Source: MWCM01 sp964558315 (GTDB lineage Bacteria; Patescibacteriota; UBA1384; XYA2-FULL-43-10). Taken from it: a stretch of DNA of 11,113 bases. The notes beneath the pieces were generated by a model that did no database searches, had not been told where the DNA came from, and was given only the letters and a program-made list of their open reading frames with translations. The DNA lies in the NCBI GenBank assembly GCA_964558315.1, contig CAZLCL010000028.1:1-11113 (forward strand), written 5' to 3'. The position numbers and the translations under genes are program-made. Positions within the stretch are counted from its first letter, which is position 1; every line of letters begins with the position of its first letter. This document shows positions 6,104 through 11,113 of this stretch, piece after piece.

Positions 6104-7185
6104 TTGCATAAATTTAAAAATTCGATTAATTCTTGGCAGTGATCATGCCAACTAAATTTTGATAACTGTTTCTTGGCTTGGACATTTAAATGTTTTATTA
6201 ATGAGGGGCATAATATTAACATCAAAATTTTATCGGCGATATCTTGAATATTTTGTGGATCGCAATATAAAGCGGCGCTACCAGCAACCTCGGGCATAGA
6301 GGAGATATTGCTGGTGATGGTAGGTGTTTGATGTTTAAAAGCTTCTAAAATTGGTAGGCCAAAACCTTCATATAATGATGGGAAAACGAATAAACTAGCA
6401 TTTTTATAGGCAGATTGTAATTCAACATCGTTAAGATAACCAGTTTCAATAATATCTTTTTTGATTAGTGGATCAGAATCAATCTCCTTTTTAATTAAAT
6501 TATATCCCACGCCTTTTGAGCCGACTAAAACTAATTTATGATCAATATTTTTATTAGTTTTTCTTACTGTTTTATAAGCACGAATTAAGTTAAGAGTATT
6601 TTTTCTGGTTTCTAATCTGCCAACACTTAAGATATATTTATGGGGCAAAAATTTATTATTATCACGATCATAATTTATGGTAGTTTCACCTATTGGGCCA
6701 AGATATATAGTTTTTTTTAAGGCGTTGCAATTTGGGTAAAAATGTTCAAAATCCTTTTGAGTGCTTTTACTAATAAAGACAATGCCTTTAGATTTTTTGG
6801 CAATATTATTAAACACAGAATTGAAATGAATAATTTGTTTTTTGCTGTAAGCCTGAGGGAAAAAACGATATGCCAAATCGTGAATTACAACAACCGTAGG
6901 AACAGAGACAAAAGGAGGAACGGAATAGCCGGGTTCAAAAAAAATATCTACAGGATGACGACGCAATTCAAGTGGTAACCTAAGAGTGTGCCAGCCTTTA
7001 AAAAACGGAGAAACGAAAACCTTCACATTTTTTTTTGGTGTTAGATTTAGATTATGCTGGGAAAAGAGAAATATTTGATCTTGCTGATTGACACTGAATA
7101 AAGTGTTGATAACAGATTGGGCATATTTTTCAACACCTGTCTTGTGTGGTTTCCCTAAATATGTTGCGTTTATTCCGATATTCAT
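6100..7185 (-). CDS. GT4 glycosyltransferase (MtfB-like)
   Basis: This is a second GT4 enzyme of 361 aa. It starts MNIGINATYL with the acceptor-side loop KTGVEKYAQ (15-23), followed by PTVVVIHDLAYRFFP (96-110). The donor domain starts with YILSVGRLETRKN (184-196) and carries the E-x7-E motif in EGFGLPILE (273-281), then MPEVAGSAALYCDP (297-310). These marks fit the MtfB/WfgS-like group of sugar transferases used for O-antigen, capsule or other surface polysaccharides. The gene starts 9 bases after the mreB stop, without a visible ribosome site, and ends with an ATGA overlap into the next glycosyltransferase. The pair probably acts in consecutive steps of one glycan. Confidence 0.9.
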   Translation of the reverse strand: MNIGINATYLGKPHKTGVEKYAQSVINTLFSVNQQDQIFLFSQHNLNLTPKKNVKVFVSPFFKGWHTLRLPLELRRHPVDIFFEPGYSVPPFVSVPTVVVIHDLAYRFFPQAYSKKQIIHFNSVFNNIAKKSKGIVFISKSTQKDFEHFYPNCNALKKTIYLGPIGETTINYDRDNNKFLPHKYILSVGRLETRKNTLNLIRAYKTVRKTNKNIDHKLVLVGSKGVGYNLIKKEIDSDPLIKKDIIETGYLNDVELQSAYKNASLFVFPSLYEGFGLPILEAFKHQTPTITSNISSMPEVAGSAALYCDPQNIQDIADKILMLILCPSLIKHLNVQAKKQLSKFSWHDHCQELIEFLNLCK

Positions 7186-7194
7186 TTTAAAAGT

Positions 7195-8202
7195 TTAATT
7201 CTTAGCCCAGAGAACAGATTTTTTATATGATTGCAAATGATCCAAAGCAATACCGCAACCTTTTATTGTGCAAAAAATAGGTTCTTCGGCAACCTCACAC
7301 GGCACGCCAGTAACCTTTGTTAACAATGTATCAATATTACGGAGTTGCGCTCCTCCACCAGTAATAATTATTCCTTTGTCCATTACATCACTTGCAAGCT
7401 CAGGAGGTGTGTTTTGCAATACCTCTTTTACAGCGTTAATTATATCTAATAACGGATTTTTAATGCCTTTTACCACATCTTCGGAAGTAATTATGATGCT
7501 TTCGGGCAGACCAGTTACAGCATTAGAGCCGGAGATTTCCATTTTCTCTTCTTTTTTTGAAGATAATGCAGAGCCGATTTTAATTTTTACATCTTCTGCA
7601 GTTTGGTCGCCAATTACTAAATTGTATTTTTTACGAATATAATTGGTAATTGCTTTATCAATTTTTAAACCGCCAACTCGCAATGATTTTGAAGTCACAA
7701 TATCACCTAAGGCAATTACTGCAACTTCTGAGGTGCCTCCCCCGATATCAATTATCATGTTACCAGATGGAGTGGCGATAGGAACTCCTGCACCTAAGGC
7801 GGCCGCCACTGGCTGTTTGATAATAAAAGTCTCTTTAGCGCCGGCCGATGTGCAAGCATCTATAACAGCCCTTTTTTCTGTAGAAGTAATGCCGGCGGGA
7901 ACAGAGATCATAATCTCAGGCTTATATAAACGAAAACGCCCCATTACTTTGTCAATATAATTCTTAAGCATAGCCCTGGTAACGCGATAATTGGCGATAA
8001 CACCGTCTTGAAGAGGGTGTGAAGCAATTATACTGTCAGGAGTGCGGCCAAGCATATCTTTCGCCTCAGAGCCTATTGCCATCACTTTTGAATCTATAGC
8101 TTGCAAAGCCACAACACTTGGTTCATTAATAACAACACCCTTTTTGGGTATAAAAACCATTACATTGGTTGTGCCTAAATCTATTGCAATTTTTTTTGAC
8201 AT
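7195..8202 (-). CDS. mreB: MreB-family bacterial actin
   Basis: MreB forms membrane-bound filaments that guide peptidoglycan synthesis. This protein has the usual length (335 aa) and all nucleotide-binding blocks: phosphate-1 IDLGTTNVMVF (7-17), NEPSVVAL (26-33), phosphate-2 IDIGGGTSEVAVI (151-163) and adenosine loop GIIITGGGAQLRNID (277-291). The phrase CPPELASDI of E. coli MreB appears here as TPPELASDV. In the segment that reads IEEPMAAAIGAG in E. coli, this protein has IKQPVAAALGAG, so the position of E. coli Glu143, used for ATP hydrolysis, is Gln130 (codon CAG). ATG 8202 is chosen because it directly precedes SKKIAIDLG and follows GGAG; longer forms run into murA. The murA stop is one base upstream, so coupling is near certain. 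Another MreB-like paralogue (Mbl) is possible, but the family is not in doubt. Confidence 0.93.
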   Translation of the reverse strand: MSKKIAIDLGTTNVMVFIPKKGVVINEPSVVALQAIDSKVMAIGSEAKDMLGRTPDSIIASHPLQDGVIANYRVTRAMLKNYIDKVMGRFRLYKPEIMISVPAGITSTEKRAVIDACTSAGAKETFIIKQPVAAALGAGVPIATPSGNMIIDIGGGTSEVAVIALGDIVTSKSLRVGGLKIDKAITNYIRKKYNLVIGDQTAEDVKIKIGSALSSKKEEKMEISGSNAVTGLPESIIITSEDVVKGIKNPLLDIINAVKEVLQNTPPELASDVMDKGIIITGGGAQLRNIDTLLTKVTGVPCEVAEEPIFCTIKGCGIALDHLQSYKKSVLWAKN

Positions 8203-8203
8203 T

Positions 8204-9466
8204 TTACTCCATTCTCTTGATGTGGGCGCCAGAATTAAATAATTTTTCCACCATATTTTCATATCCGCGTTCAATCATTTCGGCGTGATTGATAATCGTC
8301 TCCCCTTTAGCGAGCAAACCGGCCAAAACCAAAGCGGAACCCCCTCTAATATCGTAAGCATCAATTATTTCGCCCTTAAAAAATGTTTTACCAATAATTT
8401 CAATAATATGAGGGCTAATAATATTAATGTTCGCATCCATTCTTTTTAACTCCTCTATATATCCGAAACGACTTTCAAATAATGTTTCGAATATTCTGGT
8501 TTTACCTTTAGCTTGCGACATTAAAACAGCATATACTGATTGCAAATCGGTTGGAAACCCCGGATAAGTGCGGGTGTCAATATCAACTGGTTTAAGATCT
8601 TCATGCCGCATAGTTGTTATAAAATTTTGTCCTTCTTTTTGCTTAAAGCAAAATTTTGCCCCCGACTTTTGTAATTTTGACATAACTATGCTTAAGTGCT
8701 CCGGTATAAAAGGGCCGATTTCCACCTCTGAATTAGTCGCAATAGCGGCCATAATATATGTAGCGGCTTCGATTCTGTCTTGCATAATAGTAAAATCTGT
8801 CGGTATTAGTTCCTTTACGCCATTAATTTCGATATCATGAGTGCCCGCACCTTTAATGTCTGCTCCCATTTTATTCAAATAATTTGCTAAATCAGAAATT
8901 TCTGGCTCTGCCGCGGCTACTCGGATGATCGTTCTGCCCGGCGAAAGAACAGATGCCATGATAGCGTTTTCTGTTGCAGTAACACTCATTTTACAGAGAG
9001 TGATTTCTCCCGACTTGGGTTTGCCTTTAAAAATGTATTTATCTCCATCTTCAATAACTTCAACACCAAATTGCTTAAATAAATCAATATGATCATCTAT
9101 AGATCGCACACCGATCAAACATCCGCCGGGTTGGAATATTGTGACCTCTCCGAATCGTGAAAGCATTGGGCCAACCAAAACGATTGATGCCCTAATTTTT
9201 TTAGTAAATTCAGAATTAAGCAATGTAGTGTTTATACAAGAAGTATCAATAGAAATTTGCGAAATATCTTTGTTGACTTTTGCGCCTAAATGTATCAGAA
9301 TATTTTCCATTTTGGCAATATCAATAATATCGGGAACATTATTTAAAACGGTTTTGCCTTTTGCTAAGACGGAAGCCGCCAACAGCTTTAAAGCAGAATT
9401 TTTTGCACCCGAAATAGGTATATGGCCATGTAGTTTTTGTTGTCCGTTGATGATATAGCGTGGCAT
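8204..9466 (-). CDS. murA: UDP-N-acetylglucosamine 1-carboxyvinyltransferase MurA
   Basis: MurA transfers enolpyruvate from PEP to UDP-GlcNAc, the first committed step of peptidoglycan synthesis, in the cytoplasm. The 420-aa length is standard. Visible active-site parts are SGAKNSALKLL (K22, N23), the loop PGGCLIGVR with catalytic Cys116 (E. coli Cys115), the YPGFPTD block with Asp307, and the C-terminal DIRGGSALVLAG with Arg374. The closing ERGYENMVEKLFNSGAHI matches the family end. Because the catalytic Cys is kept rather than replaced by Asp, the enzyme would be expected to be fosfomycin-sensitive, from family knowledge. The start ATG 9466 follows AAAGGAG with a 4-base gap, a standard site. 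It is the first gene of the - strand envelope operon, driven from the divergent region at 9491-9519. Confidence 0.96.
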   Translation of the reverse strand: MPRYIINGQQKLHGHIPISGAKNSALKLLAASVLAKGKTVLNNVPDIIDIAKMENILIHLGAKVNKDISQISIDTSCINTTLLNSEFTKKIRASIVLVGPMLSRFGEVTIFQPGGCLIGVRSIDDHIDLFKQFGVEVIEDGDKYIFKGKPKSGEITLCKMSVTATENAIMASVLSPGRTIIRVAAAEPEISDLANYLNKMGADIKGAGTHDIEINGVKELIPTDFTIMQDRIEAATYIMAAIATNSEVEIGPFIPEHLSIVMSKLQKSGAKFCFKQKEGQNFITTMRHEDLKPVDIDTRTYPGFPTDLQSVYAVLMSQAKGKTRIFETLFESRFGYIEELKRMDANINIISPHIIEIIGKTFFKGEIIDAYDIRGGSALVLAGLLAKGETIINHAEMIERGYENMVEKLFNSGAHIKRME

Positions 9467-9490
9467 AAATCTCCTTTGTTAAACATGCAT

Positions 9491-9519
9491 ATATTATGTT
9501 AAAATATCATATTATTCAA
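9491..9519 (-). promoter_or_regulatory. Candidate promoter of the murA operon
   Basis: On the - strand, TTGAAT (9519-9514) and TAATAT (9496-9491) are exactly 17 bases apart. Transcription would start near 9484, about 18 bases before the murA start, leaving room for its AAAGGAG site. Both boxes match consensus at 4 of 6 positions. A loose AACAT/ATGTT dyad (9482-9486, 9496-9500) brackets the start site. Confidence 0.45.
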
Positions 9520-9531
9520 TAACATTAATTT

Positions 9532-9559
9532 TTTACATTTAAATTAATTGTGATATTAT
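9532..9559 (+). promoter_or_regulatory. Promoter of the PEGA gene, giving a leaderless message
   Basis: TTTACA (9532-9537) and TATTAT (9554-9559) are 16 bases apart and each matches consensus at 5 of 6 positions. The predicted transcription start, 7-8 bases after the -10, falls on the ATG at 9567. No ribosome binding site precedes that ATG (ATCAATAAG), which agrees with a leaderless transcript. It is divergent from and does not overlap the murA promoter boxes. Confidence 0.55.
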
Positions 9560-9566
9560 CAATAAG

Positions 9567-10283
9567 ATGAGTAATAGCAGAACAAAAAGAATTCACAAGA
9601 TTATACTTGGGCAATCTTTAGTTGCGTCTTTAATATTGCTAATTGCCTCGTATTTAATTATATACTCAATGGGCTATAAAATAAATTTTATGAGCCGAAA
9701 AATTATTAAAACGGGCATGATCGTGCTGTCTGTAGATGTTAAACCGGATAAAATTTCAATTAATAACCAATCCAAAACCGCAAAAAAAGAGAGCGCCTAC
9801 CAGTTAGTTCCAGCTTATTATGATGTAAAAATCGAAAAAGATGGTTATAAAGAGTGGAAAGTAAGCACGCAAGTTAAAGAAGAGCTGGTGAATTATTATA
9901 GCAATATTGTGTTATTTAAAGATTCCATCAAAGTAGAAAAATTGCAAAATAGCGATAAGATTGAGCTATTAAATTTGCCGATTAGTAGTTTAGCGGAAGA
10001 TTCGAAGCGTGATTTGATTTCGAACGAATATGAAATTTGGTCGGGCGAAAAATTACTTACCAGATACTCTCAAAAAATTCGCGAGGTATCGTGGTATTAT
10101 GACAACCACCATATTGTTTTTCAACAAGGCAATGCAATAAAAATTATTGATGAAGATGGAAGCAACGAAGTTACATTGGTGGAATTGGCTAATGATGGCG
10201 ATATAAAATATGCATTTACTGAACGCGGAAAAGAGATAATATTCAAACAGAATGATGAATATTACTGTGCCCAGATAAGGTAA
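9567..10283 (+). CDS. PEGA-domain membrane protein
   Basis: This 238-aa protein has a short basic cytoplasmic N-terminus, one membrane helix (about 13-35, IILGQSLVASLILLIASYLI region) and an outer part. Residues about 50-117 form a PEGA-like domain: GMIVLSVDVKPDKISINNQ, then the LVPAYYDVKIEKDGYKEWKV strand pair where PEGA domains carry their L.PG.Y.V...K.GY pattern. PEGA domains are small beta folds of surface proteins in many bacteria; their partner is usually unknown. After it come beta-rich segments (SWYYDNHHIVFQQGNAIKIID and IKYAFTERGKEIIFKQNDEYY) that look like two repeats of a WD40-like propeller. Only two blades fit, so the propeller would be incomplete compared with longer relatives. 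The gene is apparently leaderless and converges with the sortase gene; no function is assigned. Confidence 0.75.
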   Translation: MSNSRTKRIHKIILGQSLVASLILLIASYLIIYSMGYKINFMSRKIIKTGMIVLSVDVKPDKISINNQSKTAKKESAYQLVPAYYDVKIEKDGYKEWKVSTQVKEELVNYYSNIVLFKDSIKVEKLQNSDKIELLNLPISSLAEDSKRDLISNEYEIWSGEKLLTRYSQKIREVSWYYDNHHIVFQQGNAIKIIDEDGSNEVTLVELANDGDIKYAFTERGKEIIFKQNDEYYCAQIR

Positions 10284-10284
10284 T

Positions 10285-11061
10285 TTATCTTAAACCTTCG
10301 ACATCAGAAACGGTGTTAGTTTTGTTTTTGCCGGTATTTGAGTTAGGATCGGGAATTATTTGATCAAAAACTACAATTAATCTATTAATGCTGGTGCCGA
10401 CAGGAGAGCAGGTCATTAACGTCAGATTTGAACCGTCGCTGTAATCTAATACCGAAAGATCAGTTGGTTTAACAATTTTTATCTCTTTGGCCTTATAAAC
10501 AAAAATAGTGTTGTTATAATTGAGATAAATTAAATCGCCAATTACCATTTGATCTAATAGTGAAAAAACATCTTTAAACTTTCCCTTGCTCCAAAAATAG
10601 TTTGAGCTATGACCGGTAATAAATATATTGCCCTTTTGTCCCGGCAAAGAGGTGCCGGCGATGTGCACTATACCCTTTTCAAGATTATTTTGAACTTCTT
10701 TTTCGGTATTGGCAATTTGCCAAAAAATTGGGGCTTTAATATCAATTTTTGGAATAAAAATGGTATTATCATCAATTTGTGGCACTGATGAATTAACAGC
10801 GGAAATATTATCGGTAGATTGCATATTTACTATCGCTTCGGGGTAATACTTTGATCCAATGTTTTCAGCTTTAAAATCATTTTTATACCAAAAAGAGATT
10901 TTTTTTGAAATTGCCTGAAAATTTATCGTCATAAATAATATGCAAAATACCACAAGAAATATAAATATCCAATACAGGGCATGTTTAACCTTAAATTTAT
11001 TTTTCTCTTGCCCGGCAAAAATATGTAGCAGATCTTTTTCGTCTAGTTTAATATTGCTCAT
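10285..11061 (-). CDS. Sortase, membrane-anchored
   Basis: Sortases are membrane transpeptidases that cleave a sorting motif and join proteins to the cell wall or to each other on the outer face. The 258-aa protein has a cytoplasmic N-terminus of about 27 residues, one membrane helix (28-47) and an outer beta-barrel domain. The catalytic set is complete: His151 in ITGHSS, Cys218 in TLMTCSP and Arg227 in SINRLIV. IFIPKIDIKAPIF (101-113) and GIVHIAGTSLPGQKGNIFI (130-148) are the usual strands before the His. It probably belongs to the class D/E-like group rather than class A or B, but this is uncertain. A polar tail of about 20 residues follows the barrel. No target with an LPxTG-like tail is seen nearby. 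ATG 11061 lies right after a -10 box and lacks a ribosome site, so it is apparently leaderless. Confidence 0.92.
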   Translation of the reverse strand: MSNIKLDEKDLLHIFAGQEKNKFKVKHALYWIFIFLVVFCILFMTINFQAISKKISFWYKNDFKAENIGSKYYPEAIVNMQSTDNISAVNSSVPQIDDNTIFIPKIDIKAPIFWQIANTEKEVQNNLEKGIVHIAGTSLPGQKGNIFITGHSSNYFWSKGKFKDVFSLLDQMVIGDLIYLNYNNTIFVYKAKEIKIVKPTDLSVLDYSDGSNLTLMTCSPVGTSINRLIVVFDQIIPDPNSNTGKNKTNTVSDVEGLR

Positions 11062-11067
11062 ATATAA

Positions 11068-11076
11068 AGTATATCA
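11068..11076 (-). promoter_or_regulatory. Extended -10 promoter of the sortase gene (leaderless)
   Basis: On the - strand TGATATACT (11076-11068) gives an extended -10 (TGA then TATACT). The box ends 6 bases before ATG 11061, so transcription should start at or next to the A of the start codon. A proper -35 box is not visible; at the right distance lies the T-run and 3' arm of the preceding terminator. Confidence 0.5.
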
Positions 11077-11082
11077 TGATAT

Positions 11083-11106
11083 AAAAAAAATCTGCACAGA
11101 GCAGAT
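11083..11106 (-). terminator. Intrinsic terminator of a - strand gene to the right of the window
   Basis: On the - strand ATCTGC (11106-11101) pairs with GCAGAT (11095-11090) around a 5-base loop, followed by eight T's (11090-11083, the first shared with the stem). The gene it serves lies beyond 11113. The sortase promoter begins directly after its T-run. Confidence 0.75.
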
Positions 11107-11113
11107 CTGGTGC

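Noticed and set aside
7268..9458. Several + strand open frames across mreB and murA (for example 7268-7642, 7643-7960, 8568-8840, 9141-9458)
   Set aside because: They are antisense shadows of two well-conserved proteins, with no ribosome sites or recognisable motifs.
9482..9500. AACAT-9-ATGTT dyad at the murA transcription start as an operator
   Set aside because: The arms are only 5 bp in very AT-rich DNA, so chance is likely; mentioned with the promoter only.
1..11113. CRISPR array, tRNA, rRNA, insertion sequence or integrase
   Set aside because: No regularly spaced repeats, tRNA-like cloverleaf, rRNA sequence or transposase/integrase motifs were seen.
1..11113. Recoded UGA (Gly) as in Gracilibacteria/Absconditabacteria
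   Set aside because: TGA ends the 101-aa gene and the first GT4 gene as ATGA overlaps, and conserved genes have no internal TGA, so the standard code is used.

Overview
The window looks like chromosomal DNA from a small-genome, AT-rich, Gram-positive-type bacterium, most likely a member of the Candidate Phyla Radiation (Patescibacteria/Parcubacteria-like). This is inferred from low GC, very tight gene spacing, weak or absent ribosome binding sites on several genes, a sortase, a PEGA-domain membrane protein, and a murA-mreB-glycosyltransferase cluster. TGA, TAA and TAG are all used as stops, so the standard bacterial code applies. No lineage was confirmed by a search.

Left part, + strand (1-1851). 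A near-consensus promoter drives a short leader holding a possible 29-codon ORF whose stop codon lies in the loop of an intrinsic terminator. Past this terminator lie a 101-aa unknown protein and, overlapping it by ATGA, a 444-aa protein that fuses an N-terminal CYTH (triphosphate tunnel) domain to a C-terminal P-loop NTPase. A second terminator-like hairpin sits inside the 101-aa gene. The architecture suggests that this two-gene operon is controlled by attenuation.

Middle left, - strand (1969-3628). A GC-rich PlsC-family acyltransferase stands out by composition from everything around it. Next to it is a membrane-anchored, acidic extracellular protein whose well-placed start codon is in a different frame from the body of the gene. 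The frames meet at a run of eight A's.

Centre, - strand (9466 down to 3734). This is a compact envelope operon: murA, an MreB-family actin homologue, two GT4 glycosyltransferases, a GT26 (WecG/TagA/CpsF) glycosyltransferase and a small flavodoxin. Genes overlap or are separated by 1-11 bases. MurA makes the peptidoglycan precursor, MreB organises its insertion, and the three glycosyltransferases plausibly assemble a cell-surface glycan.

Right part (9481-11113). A divergent promoter region separates murA from a PEGA-domain membrane protein. That gene converges with a sortase gene, with one base between their stop codons. Both the PEGA gene and the sortase gene appear to be leaderless. The terminator of an unseen - strand gene closes the window.

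The most unusual items are the attenuator-like leader of the CYTH/P-loop operon, the A8 frameshift, and departures from conserved catalytic motifs in MreB (Glu to Gln) and in the acyltransferase (EGTR to QGTR).
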